From Rhopalosiphum padi (lineage: Eukaryota; Arthropoda; Insecta; Hemiptera; Aphididae), in the NCBI RefSeq assembly GCF_020882245.1, contig NC_083597.1, positions 23,600,652 through 23,664,651 on the forward strand: a DNA stretch of 64,000 nt, read 5' to 3'. Shown here one piece after another: positions 1-15,540 of this stretch. The position numbers were made by a program, and so were the translations under genes. Position 1 is the first letter of the stretch; each line of letters starts with the position of its first letter. The notes under the pieces were generated by a model. The model was not told where the DNA came from. It ran no database searches and saw only the letters and a list, made by a program, of their open reading frames with translations.

Positions 1-3000
1 AAAGTAAATCTTGAAATGTCTTTGTATACAGTTTGACCTCTACAATTGTTTATAGCTTTTAAATTAAAAAGAATAATATAACTAACTCTATTTTCTGGTT
101 ATTATTTTTTCTATATTTAAATTTAACAGAAATAACATTTTATTCTCTTAACATTACCTATATCTATAGTCCAACTATTATTTAGTGTCTATTGTTTATA
201 TTGAAAATAATTAATATACTTATGTGCTATGTTATGTATTGATGTAATCCCAAGTCGATTGATTCATATAAGATTAAAAATGTCTATTTTTATAACTCTA
301 TGAGAAACATTGATGATATCTTGTAATTTTCAATTAGTTTGTTTGATTAAAAACTCGAAAACTATTTTAATTTCGTTGTTTAGTGTATTAATTATTTTGC
401 TCTATAAAATATTACTAAAGCTTATTTGAGTGTATATGATTTCTAAATTTGGTTTCTACAAAAATAACCATACCTAAATAAAATCACAAAACAAAATTGT
501 TCTTTTAATAACAAGGGTCCTTTCTAAATCACGAAATAATCACTATTATCCGATTAAAAAAATATTAGAAACTATTATATTTTAATTCTAGACACGTTTT
601 AAAACACTCTGATTATTAAATATTCTCGCAAAAAATTAATAAAACAAATGCCTGAAAATCCTCCGATAAGATCGATAAGGAAATGATGTCGTTACTTAGC
701 TACTCCTCGTTTAATCTAACCTTAAAACTACACTCCAGGAGTGTCGTCAGTATGCTATTTATTTTCACTATCTACCAACTTAAAAATACCCATATTTATC
801 CTAACTTTATTTGTTCTAATTATGAAAATTTCTTGTAAAGTATTTAATACACAAAAAAAAGTTCTTCGTAACAGTTAATAGATTAGCGTTGAATCGGTAA
901 TGCTTCAATAAAGCAGGTGAACCAATGATAGCAAAATCATTCTAACGATATGTGTTTTACTTTATGGTTAAAGAAATATCGGTTCATTTCACATCAAGAA
1001 TTTTCACTTTTCTTTTTAAAGTTTATTTAATAACAATTTGTAATAAATATGATTAAGGAAATAAATTATATTCAATTTTCAAGTATTAAAAAAAAAAAAT
1101 ACAAAACATAATAATATGTTATTATAAATAGTACAAAAGATATATTTCATAAAGATGATTTATCGATATGTGATACAGATATTATATTTAATAAAATATG
1201 ATAATGGATACCTTTTTGATGGTCCGTACTTCCGTTTGATTTTATATTACAAAAGTGTTGGTTTTAATTTACTAAAAGGATATTAATTTGAAAGATCAAT
1301 TAAATATCTCTAAAACTCATGTGCATGGTAAACTGTTTTAATTAATTGTATAAAATACTTAGTATAGTATTAGAAATTCAAGGTTATTTGTCGAGAATAA
1401 AGTTAGGGGTATCCAACGTATAAAATGTAGATCAACATATATACTTAAGAAGCATCGAAAAATAATTTAATAATATCAAAAAAGAAATTATTTTTCATTT
1501 AACTCACATAATATTTAATATAAATTCAAAATGCAGAAAATTAAAAAGTCGATTTTTACCAAACGTGGTAGAAATATACAATACGATGCATTTGAAAGCT
1601 CCCGAATTTATCAGATAAAAAAACTTTTGAAGAATAAACACATCCCTTCGGGATTTTGGTTTATTTAAATTTTAAAACAATTTAGGAACGGTGTAAGTTT
1701 TTACATACACTTTCGTTTAGTTAAATATTTCCTTAATTGCAGAAATAAATAAATAAATATTTTTTAAAAGTTTTTACATGTTAAAAGAAATTAGATTATA
1801 TTATTATGTTACATAATTAAAAAATAAAAAGTTTTATCTTTATCATAAATTTATTATAAATTTAATACATATAGAACATGATTTATACTATAGAAATGTA
1901 ATTAGACATATTTAATAATATTTAAAAAATATAATTTTATATTATGTATTATTAATAATAATTGTGACTATTCTCCTTAAATATTAATAAATATTATTAA
2001 TATTTGGATCTAAAGTGGATGCATTTTTATCTCAAGGTTTCATGAATTCGTTTAATGTTCATACGTAGTTTCTAAAAAGAGGGGTTTAAATAGCCGTAGT
2101 TTGTGGGTATTATTTTCCATTATATTATTGTTATTACTTATTATCACTGTTTTATACATATTTAATACTTGTTCTGGTGGAAAGCGTGTTAGTGTTTTAA
2201 TCATTTTTAATACCTATTGTTTGTGTGACATATTGATATATTGGAGAAGACAATGCAGTATATAATAGTCCATTGTTAGTTTATTTAACTTTAAAAATAA
2301 GGTGGGTTTTATGCTGTATTTACCGTCCTTTAAACACTAAAATCAGTTCGGTTTATTCTTCATCTTATGGAATATTACATACACAAAAAAGAAATAAAAC
2401 GATTTGTAAACTTATTTTTTGTTCGCGAATTTTTAAAATAAGACCATTTTTTGGATTTTATGTGATGTTTAAATAATAGATTTAATTTATTCAATCTTGT
2501 TATAACATTATTGAATAAACACAAATATGATACTTACCACATCATAATATTTAAGGAATTTTTAAAATTGTCTTTATTTTATTTTGTCAATAATACCTAT
2601 CAATAGATAATGATTGTAAATGTGGGTGAAATCATATAAAAAAAAAATGTATACAATATTTGGACGAAAATACTGAATCATATTTTTGTAAATTCTACAT
2701 TTGACACAATTCCCCTTGAGACACGATACGAGTAAAGAATTCAACTAGCTTACAGATTAAAATGATTTACAAATCAATGTTATTTTTTATTTGCTTTGTC
2801 TGAAACTGTTCTTTTGATATTATTTTTTCGTTATTAACACCTCGGCATCACTGGTCTCGTTGGCTAATATTATATTTAATATGTACATATTATAGGCACG
2901 TCTTAACTAATTTCCTAGTATTTTCTGAAATAATCACTTTAGGTATCTATGTATTAGTAATTATAAAATAATATATTATCAAATATCAATGACGTAATTA

Positions 3001-6000
3001 ATGGGAACCTGAAAAAAATGACAAAATTGTAATTTATTGAATAAAAGAATTTCTTATAGATTAAACAATAAAAATAAACATTTGTTGTTGATTTTTAGCA
3101 GATATCCTCTTAATTTCATAGTATTGTCTGTTATAAAGTGGTTTTAATAAAAGTTGATATTTTGATGAACTTTGCATTGTTTTTCAAAACTAAAACTACA
3201 TAATGCTCGTTTTATAACATATTACACATTTCATGTAATTTTTGAATCAGAATAATAATTAATATTTTTTGCTTTTAATGTAATTTTTAAATTTTTAGAA
3301 CAGCTTAGAAATTATTGGGTACCTATTTAAACACATTTTGATCTAAAAGCTATTTTTTTTATTAAAAAAAAATTGCATGTTAGAATAAAAATGTACGTAA
3401 TATTATAATATTTAATTATTTTATATAATTATTAATTTAAATTAAAACTCTACTTGATTTTCAATAGTATGAAAAACCCTTCAAGATTAGTTACATACAT
3501 CAGTAAAGTTGATGTTGCATTTGAACTGTAGAAATACTACCCATGTTCCAAAATAAAACCGTATTAAAAGCTTTAGAGAAGATTGAATTGCACTCTGTTC
3601 ACTGCGAACTTTTAGGTCAACTATTCGTAAAAGGAGTAGGTCATGCAAAACAATTATGTGCATGATTTAGTTATAAAATAAACAGTAAAACTATAGACTT
3701 TTGGATCGTTGCCAATCTTAACGTCAGGTCTAATAAGTATTGTAAATTGTTATAGTATGGTATAATAATGTATTAGAAAAATTATTGGGAAAAGAATATC
3801 AGAATTATAAAATTTATAATATAATATGAAAAAAGGCCGACAGCGAGGATAAGAAAAAGATAAATGTTTCATTTCCTTAATTACAACTGTAACTAAAGCT
3901 TTTGATAAATGTCATCGGTCAGTCACCGGACATGATTAAATAGTATCTTATATTGATTGTATCACTAAACTTTTAGCTTAAAAACTGTATAATCGCACCT
4001 AACAATTACTCTACTATTTAACGTTTTATTTTTATTATAAATTTATAACAAATTTTTAACGCTTGTTACCATACATCAAAAGAAAAAAATAGCAAAAAGT
4101 GTATCTATTCAAACAAATAGTTATAGTAAATAGTAGAGCGAGTTAAATCAAAAATTTCAAATAATTACAGATATTTATTATATATGTAACTTTTCTTGAA
4201 AGTTATCTTACATTATATTTTAATAACAATACTATATTATTTGTTTTTATATTATTTTATTCTGAATAATGATAATTTTTTTAACAAAATTCTTTTGTTA
4301 TAAATCATGTAACAGGAAAAAAAATTCACATTAATCTTATCTTGATACATTTTTTTTATTTTTTAATCATCCGTACAACTAAAATACGCATTATATAAAT
4401 GCAAACGAGATTTATTGAAGCGGATGTTGTTATGAAAAATGTGCACAATAGGTACACACAACAAACTGTTTCAAATGTGTACACGTATATGAGTACAACT
4501 GTCATTGTATATGACTGCGTGGCGTATATCTACAAATTACCCTACTTCATCGTGGTCTCCAGAATGTTATCGTATTAAGTTTGGTAAACACAAGTGTGAA
4601 TAATTTATAACTATTCTGTTTTACGAGTTCCGGTATTCTTTTGATAAGAACCGCCAAAAATGTTGACAAGTTCCTTTACGAAAAGTTCAAATTATCTATA
4701 CCTATACATGTATATACTTATAGATTTTAACGCGATCAACCTGTCCACGCTTAACTCGAGAGACGAGTATAATCAATGAATGATTTGGTGTATAAACGAT
4801 TTTAAAACGTTCCAAGAAAATAATATTATCGAAATAATGAATAAATAAATTCCAAGTAATATCCCGTAGCAATGATGAATATTAATTTATTATTAAAATT
4901 TATTGCGTCTGTAGTGTTTATTGTCAAATAAACTATGATTGTTGTATAGTGTTGATGTAAAAACGCAATTCATTCTCAGGTCCCATTGTTCCAATATCAA
5001 AACGATTTTAGTCTATTGGTGTGTAAAACTAATGCCTAATTAATAACTATTGAATATTTCTGTTATGTATATGACTTTAAGAGTAATTCGAAAATTGAAT
5101 TGCTTAAAGTAGTAACAATGGGTAAATAATGGCATGTTATATAATAATATGGGAATAATGATTGGTTTGGAACCTTTTAAATTATTTTAATCGCACTAAT
5201 TATATTTTTCCAAATATTTATCATAAACTTGTAATAACGAAATTGTGTTTAAATTACCTTAGTGAAAGATTAAATATCAGATATAATACTATTATATTAT
5301 TTAAGCTATTATAATATAGTATTTGAGCTTTAATTTTCAAAAACATAACAGGTTATATGACGGTAGTTGTATGAATTCTAGTGTTTTTAAAATTTAATTA
5401 GTAAAATGTGTAATTTAGAAATGAACTTTATGAAAACTAAAGAATAGTAATCATTTTGTAAGTATGCTAAAAATTGTTTTTTTTTATATATATAGAGGGT
5501 ACAGTAATCTAATTAGCTATTAAAGTTAAATGTTTCATAATGTATATAATTAAAGATTATAATATTAGGAAATGGAATAAATAGAGTAAATAGCAATTTG
5601 TTAGTTTATTAAATAATATATTTGAACCTTACGAACAATAACATAATATTTTGTAATTAAATACTTATGGCCACAACGGTCAAGGATTATCTAAATAAAT
5701 AATAATTAAAAAATTGTATACTTAAAATTTTATTTGAAAAAAGTACTACTTAAAAATTAACTTTAAATTCCAATAAACTATTTAACGCAACGTTATTTTA
5801 AAATATTATTTACTTAAATGGCGAGTGGTGACCAATATAATTTGTTTAACTATAGAAACAATACAATATGCTACTTAAAATTAAATATGTTCAACTTTAA
5901 ATTATATTTAAGATTGTAAAAATAATCAAACTTTATTTTGAATTTTTATTTAGAACTGTGAAAATATTAAAGCTCATCTTTGTGATTATATTTTAATATT

Positions 6001-9000
6001 CGTTTACTATTTTTAAAAACCATTTGATATGTACGAAATAGATAAAAAAATATTTTATTATCTTGAACTATTTAGTATGAAATATTGTATGATATATATT
6101 ATAATATATACTGAGTATGATACATCAAGCATGCACACTCTTTTTTTTAATTTAATAATAAATTAATTCAAATTCTTAATTTTTGGAATTTTAATATACT
6201 TAAACCATGTTTTAAAATTCTTGAGATTTTTCATACTACTTAATGAGTGTTCTAAGGTGATAGTATAAAACTTTAATTTTACAAATGAAAACCCCTCATT
6301 TTTACTCTAAATTATTTGGTGCATATATTTTTTTAAATTTGACGTACCTATTAAAAATTTGAATGAATAGTTTATCAGTTGTTAAAATGTTTAAATGAAG
6401 GATAAAAATCTTTAAAAATGGTATTAAAAAATATATAAAATACATGTGATATTGGATATACCTAGTATTTATTATACTTGGATCATATTTATAAATTATA
6501 AATATTGATAGATTAATATAAATTACTAAAGTTTTCAAATTACCATAGCCCTCATATCTTTCAAACTCATTAACATGAACCTATTATCTATAGTGCACAG
6601 AATAAATAACTCAACTACTCGTTCAAATTTTGATTTTGATATATCAACATTTTCATAATAATTATTCACAAAGTAATTTACAGTAGAAAAGAGAGGTTGT
6701 CATTAGAATAATGAAATTTTTTTGAAGAATTTGAAAATATGGACTGTACCTAATTATATTTAAAAATTCTAAAAAATCAAATTTTGAATAACTTTATTAT
6801 TGATGAAAACAAAATGGGTGTGCATTTTCTGTGTGTGATACTTCACACTGTAAATCACATACATTTTTCTTTTATAGATATTCAAAATACTAAATATTTA
6901 ATAATTAAATAATTTAATGTATTATTGTTTTGTATGAGATAGTATTAGACAATTATACTTACATCAATATTACGTAGGTACTTATGCCATAAAATGTCAA
7001 TGTGAATACACTTGAAGCTGTTTTAATTAAGTAAAAAGTAAAATCAATTAATTTTTCCAGTTAAATATTGAATCGAAATAATTTATATATGGCATTTTGT
7101 GTTAGATCTAAACATAACAATTTAACTGCAAGATAGCTATTTTTTATTCAAAATACATGATATTGCTTTCACACTAAAAATTAAATTTACGATCATTTTT
7201 ACATTTGTTTCATGATTATATTTTTATGAAACATTTTTTTTTTATGTTATTATTACTTCAATGACGAAGCGGTTAATCTTCTTTAAATTAAACAAAAATA
7301 TTGGTATGATTTTATAGAAATTTACTTATTTCAATTCAACAGTTCAACCTTTTTTTTTAAGTATAAATCTCAATTTTATAAACACCATATTTGTATTAAA
7401 CTAAATTTGTGTAACCTAAACTTAAAAAGGGCAAAACTATCTAGAAATCTAGAAATATATTACTAAAATATTTTTCAAACTTTGCATATTATTAATAGTA
7501 TAAATTGAAATTATAATATAAAATCTTTTAAAGATTAAATAAAATGACAGGCAGGATTCAGAGATCAAATAGATATTGGGCAATTGTTCTGCGTCTTTCC
7601 CCTCAACACAGTGTTATTATGTATTATTGAAACGTGTAATGACGATGTAATCACTTACGAAAAAAAACATTCTAAGTGAATATCGGTTTAGTATAATTTT
7701 TAGAGAATTTTTAATATTTCAAGTAAGTTAGATAAAATTAAGGATGTATAATTTTCAGTATTTATTTAACAGTCCAAATTTTATTTTAACGTTTTTGAAA
7801 AATTGATCATTTTATTTAATGCTAAGATTAATAGCAATATACATTATTTATTGATATTGTTACATATTTTTTAAGTTTTACCATAAAAAAAAAAAAATCA
7901 TCTCTATAAAAATATTATTTACGGGTTTGAAGAGTTTCCTATCTATCGTAGTTGATAAATATATTTAAGCCATTAAGGAAACATTTTTAAATTCAATAAT
8001 ATCGATGAAAAAAGCATCAAATTTTAAAAATGTTTTGATTAACCTATAGATAGTAAATCCTTTTGAAAAATGGCTATGTGTATATATTACTAAAACAACT
8101 AAGTTGGGGAAAATAAGATTATAATTTTTTAATTATAATAAAATAACTTTTTTGTTCAAAATAAGCATAACATAAACTTGATCAGTTTTCGCAATTTTTC
8201 GATATTTTATTTTATTTTTAAGAAAAACCAAAACTTAAAAATTGTTTATTGTGTCAAATAGATAATATTTCTAAACAATTGAAATACTCACATTAAACTT
8301 TGAAACAATCTCTTAAAAGTCTTAACTAAATACAAGGTTAACAGAAAAAAAAAACAATTATTTTGGATAATCGTTCCACTTAAAATCTAAAATCAACTTT
8401 TAAATGTGAATTTTTTTTTGTACCTATATAAAATAATAATATTGGTCTTGTCAATTCTTAAAGGCAAATATTGAACAATTTTTAATGTTAAATTTATTTA
8501 TTTTAGGAAACATTCTATTAACTTTCTGGAATATTTTATGAACCTATCGCAATGTTTATTTTATATTTATGATAAAAAAAATTAATTTGATAATCAATTT
8601 TAATCATAAAATATTTAAATTTTTAACTGTGTACACTAAAAAATAATTTGTAATTCAATTGTTGTAATTTAATTTATATAATAATAATGAATTTCAAATT
8701 TGATTTTGGCTGGAAGTGTAATTTTATAACTATTTTTGAATAAAGTAGTTTTTTATTTGAAATATTTTAAGTTTATGCAATTTAAACTCGGTTGACGTTT
8801 ATAATGGAATTCGAATTATTTAGAAAAATATTTCAGTTTAGTGTCTATTTTTAGATGATTGTATTACTTTTATTTTACCATATAATACAGTGAGTTGAAT
8901 AATACGAGAACTTTCAGATAATAAGTTAGAACAGAATAATATATGAATTGAACTTCAGAAATAAAGTAATAAATACTGACATTTTGTTTATTCTTTTAAA

Positions 9001-9650
9001 ATTATTAATACACATGTACATATGAGTAGTCTAACTTCTAACACAATTAAATTATATTTTAAGAAAGAGGAGCTGAAATTTACTTTTTTAATATTATTAT
9101 TAAATTAGTTCACTATGAAAAATGTTGATAAAATTCGGTTTTTAGAAAATATATTTATAAATGTATAATAGGTAAATATAAAAAAAAAAAAAGTGTTTTT
9201 AATATTTTATCTTACGTTGGAAAAACATTCGTTTAAAAAAATATTATTTTTCATACATCATTTATATTTATTTGTTTGACTATAAATATTAAATTTTTCA
9301 ATGATACAATTAATAAGCGTTTAATAAATATTTTTTACGATAACTAGTAACTACTAACCTAAAGATAAAAAAGTTATATTTATATATATATTGGTTTATA
9401 ATAGTAAAAAAGTGTTATTTCTGCATATACAATCACTATAAATTATCAGGATAATATTAATATTAGGGTCATGTATTTTAAAACTTTTAAAAGTAAATAA
9501 TTATAAATAAAAATCAAATATTTATTTTTACCTTGTTGATTTTTTATAATATAATGCTTTCAATAAACATTACGCTGCAATGTTTTGTAGAATAAGCCGA
9601 TCAATTAAAAATAGTTTATTTTTTATATTTATGTTTCTACTGCTAGTAAA
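1..9650. other. AT-rich non-coding DNA, no exon recognised
   Basis: No open frame here looks like a conserved protein. The longest are AT-driven frames of under 80 codons with low-complexity residues. If the collagen galactosyltransferase gene begins upstream of the window, this stretch is intron of that gene; otherwise it is intergenic. It holds homopolymer A/T runs and a possible relic of the GGATGAATCATC repeat family near 6.3-6.85 kb. A short open frame at about 3543 (about 40 codons) has no recognisable similarity and I do not call it a gene. Confidence 0.6.
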
Positions 9651-9689
9651 CAAACTAAAACAAATTTTTTTTCTTACCTAAATGTGATA

Positions 9690-9790
9690 CATACGATTTG
9701 ACTACGTTTGTCGACGCGGTGTACTACGGTACTGCTAGGAAATCCACTGTTGTGGCGGTTTTCCGTACCGATGCGCTCTCAAAAGCTTGT
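9690..9790. other. Small GC-richer island
   Basis: About 100 bases with several CpG dinucleotides (for example gtcgacgcggtg and accgatgcgctc) stand out from the surrounding AT-rich DNA. There is no open frame with recognisable similarity and no clear terminal repeat. It could be a regulatory element or a transposon scrap; nothing in the sequence decides between these. Confidence 0.2.
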
Positions 9791-9799
9791 AATTTTCAT

Positions 9800-12700
9800 G
9801 ACGCGCTTTAGTTTGCTCATAAAATAAAATAAATATATATAATGTATTAGCGATAGATTTGTCCGTGTTTTGATTATATTTATATAATATATAAGTGTGT
9901 CAAACAGTTCATTTTTCAAATCATTAATCATGTTTGTATTTTTGTTCATGGTGAACAAAAGATCTTTAAAATCTCTTATAATTTTAGAATATTTATTTAT
10001 TTAATAAATAACTTTAATTTTTTCATTTGAATCTTAAGCTATATGAATCATTGGAAAAATTAAAATTTTTTTTTTTTAGTAAGATTTTGAAAAAAAATTA
10101 TTTAGCTGTACCAATTGGTAATAAACACGATACTATAATAATACTTACAGATTATATATAATTTCGAAAGATCATATAATGTTTTTAAAAAAATGATAAA
10201 ATTGACTTGGGTGTTTTTATTTTGTTGCTATAATATAAGACTAGAATATAATAATTGAGTATAAATAGTATCCATTTACTACTTGTTTTATTATTACATA
10301 ATTTTTATTTTGACAAAATTATTTTTACGTAATATACGAGTACCTAATATCGAAATACAAGCTCAAATTCTGTTATTGTAGACAAGTCCGAGCTCTAATG
10401 GTTAATCATTATTTTCAATTTTTAAAACATTAGTATTAATTAGACTGTATGTTTTCGTAAATATAAAAGTACCTACATGACATTTATTTATTTTTCCTAC
10501 ACGTTTTTTTTTTTTTATAATTAATTTCTTGTATTCTAAAAGAAATATCAATTTTTTGTATCTTTATATAATAATTAGGTATATTACCGAATATTATTTT
10601 GTGCAGTTTTATGTCTGTTTAAAATTCAAATAAAAAAAAGTCTTTTGCTAGGTTGCAGCTTCGGGGTGATTACATTTAGTTCCTATATAACATAACCTAT
10701 AACCACCGTACGCATCTCCGCTTAACGTTTATGTATCTGTATAATAGACTATTTATACAATATCGATTATCGTATACCGATGCATAAAAATGTATTGGAA
10801 AATATTCAGTATTATTTAATGTCGTACAATAATCCGTGATTATACAGCAGTTTGAAAATCATCTAATCTATTTAGGTACGAACTATTTTTAAAAATATGA
10901 AGCTCCATAAAGTTTCAAGTAGGTATCACCTTAAAAATGCATTGTTATTATAAAATAAATGGCTAATGAAAAATGAAAATAATAATTAAATGTATACATT
11001 TATAACTTACTATGTTCAACAAAGTTTGTCAATTTTAAAATAATCGCATACGTATATCACAAACAAACATTATCATCTAATAAATGTATATACACATATT
11101 TACGAATTGAAAAGTTTAAGAAATAATATGGGTGTAAAAAATATATGTGAATAAATTGCATTTTCAAGTTATATTTAAAATATTTGTAAATGTTATCAAC
11201 AATTTTTAAGTAGTATATTAATGTGATTTTTAATTTGATTAAAGTTTGATTAACACGACGTAATTAAATGTAATTATGATAAAATATTCTTATCAAAATG
11301 ATACATATTAACGAATTTAATAAGTAAAAACTAATTCAGTTGTGCGCGTTGCAAATTTATATTTTTAGTTTTTCATATTAATATAAGTTATGTATAGTTA
11401 TCACAGATATATTTATGGTTATTGTGCCCTTTATAATACGATGGTTTTTATAATTTTCAATTTTTATTTGTATGATCTTTTTTATCTGTTTAATTGAAAA
11501 ACCTTACTTTTCCATTAATTATCAACAGTAATGCTTTTCGTTTAATTTTCGTAATGCTTTATGTAATATACATTTTGGCTAACGAAATTTCAATAACATA
11601 TTTATCGAGTCATTTAAGTATTGTATAAAACTTCAATAATAATATTTAATAACAGAAAAAGAAAAAACGACGCACATGTAAAACTTAATGGCTTGTAATA
11701 TTATTATAGCGCGTTATGTATTAGCATATTGCTTTGTTGAATAAATTAAATTACAAAATATTAAAAATGCATTATTTCGGTTATATAATTAAAAATTTGT
11801 CGTTTTTCATCTTATAAATACGCCAGAATTTAATTAAAAGTGTGGAATGATTGGTATATCCGATTTATTAAAATGCGATAAATTCAATAAGTTAGAATAG
11901 GTATGGAAACGATACTTGTGCTTGGCGTACCATCATTGGTATAATGCGTATATAACAGTTATGATCGATCTTGGGTCGCGTTAACTGGTCTACTTCTTAT
12001 TAGGTATATTAGTTATGTGGTCCGTTTAACATCATGGTCATTGAGTCAAATGACTGAGCACCGTTGAAATTATCGATATTTTATTACTTGGCATGTGTTT
12101 ATATAGGGCATTGTGAACAATATCCGAAAATTTCTCAAAATGACAGATCGGCCTTTAATATATTTAATAATAAATTGTACCAAACTCATATTCACCAAAA
12201 ACAAAAGCTCGTGTTTATATATTTACTATGCATTAATTTGAATCAGTTTACTGTATAAATATTAATTACGGTCGTGGATTAAAATTACATTTTGTTCGAT
12301 TAAACAATTCCCGAGAAAACTTTTGAAATTAAATTTATACCATTCCATAAAGATCTCTCGTACTTTGTTTTTATGAACGTGTTTATTGGTATAACCATAG
12401 ATAAACAAAAGAGTGAATTTAAAAAAAAAATTTTCATCTAACAAATTATACGAATACCTACGATGTGTGTGTTTACTAGTCTATAATTTAAGGTTGCGGT
12501 GTATATGTACAATTTGTTTTTAAACTTGGCATAAAGCACCAAGTCGTTATATAAAACGATAAATTATTTGTTCGATGTAATTTGTCGGCACCGAATGTAA
12601 AAGTACAATATTGTTTAGTTGTGTAAATTGTACGCATTTATAGTGGTAATATTAGTCGTAGTGATAATCTATATACTATATCACAACGTCGACACTGTTA
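9800..12700. other. AT-rich non-coding DNA
   Basis: Homopolymer A/T runs and short chance frames only. The 60-64 codon open frames at 12.06-12.44 kb are AT-rich, lie on both strands and resemble nothing I know. No RNA gene or clear transposon ends were seen. Confidence 0.5.
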
Positions 12701-13118
12701 TATACAGGATGATTCACCAAACATATTCATCCTCTTTTTCTTCTTTAATAATACGGTTTTTCAAAATTTGATTTTTTGAATTTTTAAAAAACATTTAACC
12801 AAACTACCGTATTTAAAAATTCTGTTTTTTAAATGACAATCCCCCTTTTCAACTAAAAATTAGTTAGCGGATAATTGATGTATCTAAATCAAAAATGAAA
12901 TGATTAGTTTTTGGGAGGTGTTCCAACTTAAAAAATGGAAGTTTTTATTGCTACAAGATTCTCCTCGTGTAGTACAAAAAAAAATCTCAAGAATTTTAAA
13001 ATATAAGCCATATTAATAACATGAAGTATATTTAAAAATTGCCAAAATCAGAACTTGAATAAATTCATTATTAAATAAAAAATGAGGGTGATTATGTTTA
13101 GTAATCACTCTGTGTATA
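12701..13118. mobile_element. Decayed MITE of the aphid-type GGATGATTCACC family
   Basis: The left end reads tatacaggatgattcacc. The right end, reverse complemented, starts tatacacagagtgattac, so the two ends form an imperfect terminal inverted repeat of about 30 bases. The interior is AT-rich and non-coding. Related ends occur near 15.44-15.53 kb (only a right end seen) and at 26.94 kb, so it is a dispersed non-autonomous family. No clean target duplication is visible, and the superfamily cannot be assigned from these ends. Confidence 0.5.
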
Positions 13119-15410
13119 AGTATAATATTTTTACGAGTTGTTTTTAGTTTTTACTGTTTTACTCATTCTATCCTTCTCTCGCTCATCAATCATAGAGTTT
13201 TGTGTAATATTATTCGGTTTTGTGTGATAAATAAAACGCACACAAATAGTCTACGAATTTTTTTTTCTCGTATTTAAATGTTTATAAACGACGATGATTT
13301 TCAATCATTTGAAATATACAATTTATTAGTGTAATTATTCGTTAAATTTGTTAGTGCATAATAAATGTCAATTGGAATGATATGATAGTTAAATGTATTA
13401 TTATATTTATAAATATTTTATCTTTATGAAATAAAAACACGATTTTAATATTATATATTCACATTGTCAGTGACTATATTTTTCAGCTAATTCAAAAATA
13501 ATTTGAATTAAAAATGCCTAAATGCAGTTTTTTTCTTGAAAAATTTTTGTTTTGAAAATAATTCACAAAAAAATAAAAAATAAACTGTAAAATATAGGGT
13601 ATGTTTTATACAATATGATGATTTCCGTTACGTATGTCTGGGTGAGTGCGCGTTGTTTAATATGTCGAAAAGAAGCCCCCGCATCCAAATTAGAGTTGTA
13701 TTGTGTCTTACTGCTTTTTTTTATCACTTTATTATTACATATATTTTGTTCGTTGTATATACCTACGCTTTTACATTATATATTTTATTTATATAGCAAT
13801 TTTCCAGTAGTTTGTTATTATTAAGTAACTAAAAAATAAAATTCAAAGAATGATGTAATTAGTATATGAAATATACATTCGAAATTTGATATACAATTTA
13901 AATTATTAAAATTCTTGTAATTTTTATTTTTGTCTTGTTTTATGTAAGTTAATTGATGTATCTAATAAAATATTTGCTTACTATTATACAATATATGTTA
14001 TATAATAATGACCGTAGTGTCCGGTGTCTGGTGTTGTACCGGGTTTGAGCATACACAATTGTAACTGATTATTTTCGAGATATCCATCTGTTAAACTTCT
14101 GTGCAACACGATAAAATTAATCATGTAAATTAAAAATAAGACATATATGCGTTCCTATTACATTATTTTCATCCTGCGATGGTGTCATGGAACATGTCGT
14201 TCTAAAGACACCAAATACAATATTATTATTATCTGAAAATTAAGCTTAGAGATTAAAATTGATAATAGTCGCTAAACACGTTTCCTCGTGCCAGGTGGTA
14301 CGCGGTCTACGAAAATCTACTAACATCATGCCGTGTATAGTATATATATATATATATAAACTCACTCATATACACACATACACCTGTAATGCTTAATATA
14401 TTTATATATAGGTACTTACCGCACTGCTACAAATTACTTACGCCGAGGATAAAATTTACTCGCGTATATAATATATTTAGGGCCACCACCGTCAAACCTT
14501 CCTGCTGAGGGGAGTCGCGGGGGATGTCATCGCCCTCTCTCACCTCTCACCTAACCGTGTATATCACGGCGTTAATAATACACTAGAGTCACGGGACGCG
14601 AATAATAAGTACTCGTATCATCGCCTACTACAATCGTTTCTATAGAACGCGAGAATATTTTTTTTTTAAATAAACTCTTTTTTCCGAAACAGCGTTGGAT
14701 CCAAAAAAACGTTGAAATGCTTGCTTATACGTATTAAATCCTTCTCAAACACGAAACGAATGTTTAAAGAACTAAAGAAATAAGAAAACCTTCTTTAAAG
14801 TGCAAGAAAATAGTCACTTGTCGCCACTTTTTTCTCTTTTATTCCACCGGTGAAATTGATTTATATATTATATACACATAAATATACTATACTTATACAA
14901 CGGACAGCGTTTGGGTATTGTATATTGTTGTGGTTATACCAATACGTATACTTATGTTATACTTTTACTTACCTTATACAATATACATGTTGGTAGAACT
15001 TCACTTAACACCGCACAGTGTGTGTACGTCACGTTTTTAGAAAATTCCATCGTTTATATTTTTTACGCTTATTTTTCCTTCTTATTTTTTTAAAAATTAA
15101 TACCTATATATGCATATAACATAATGATTATAATGTATATATCGGTTTATGGTTATTGATTGCACATACAATCGCGGACCACGAATGCAATATTTCGTAG
15201 AGCGGGTAGTTATTGCTCAAATAATTTTTAAAAATTATAAAACACAGATTCAGATGTTAATAAATATTAATTATTGTATTTTAGCTTTCGTAAGTTTTTA
15301 TCATTAGTATGCCGATTTAAAGTAAAAAAACAAGGTAATAATGGTTTGAAAAAATAAATACCATCTCCGAAAAAAACACTTTGCATTGCCGTACAAAATC
15401 TATGTATTTG
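13119..15410. other. AT-rich DNA with GC-richer patches and a TA microsatellite
   Basis: A (TA)n run sits at about 14340-14358. A GC-richer patch with CpGs at about 14470-14640 (ggggagtcgcgggg and neighbours) has no supported open frame and may be a regulatory or promoter-like island. The ORFs at 13.6 and 14.9 kb have AT-driven composition and no recognisable similarity. Confidence 0.35.
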
Positions 15411-15419
15411 AAAATATTA

Positions 15420-15540
15420 CCTTTAAGAATATGTCTAGTTAATAATTCAGAAAACCAGAATTTGAATAAATGCATGATTGAAGAATAAAATAGGGCTGAG
15501 CGTTATGCTTGGTGAATCACTCTGAATATATTATAAAATG
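15420..15540. mobile_element. Right-end fragment of the same MITE family as 12701-13118
   Basis: The text gaatttgaataaatgcatg followed by a gcgttatgcttggtgaatca block parallels the right end of the element at 13.04-13.12 kb in the same order and spacing. The left end is not recognisable, so this looks truncated or heavily decayed. Confidence 0.4.

Noticed and set aside
2273..2476. 67-codon frame as a gene
   Set aside because: AT-driven residue composition (F, Y, K, I) and no recognisable similarity or splice context.
14335..14360. TA repeat as promoter TATA box
   Set aside because: Plain dinucleotide microsatellite; no supported transcript start beside it.
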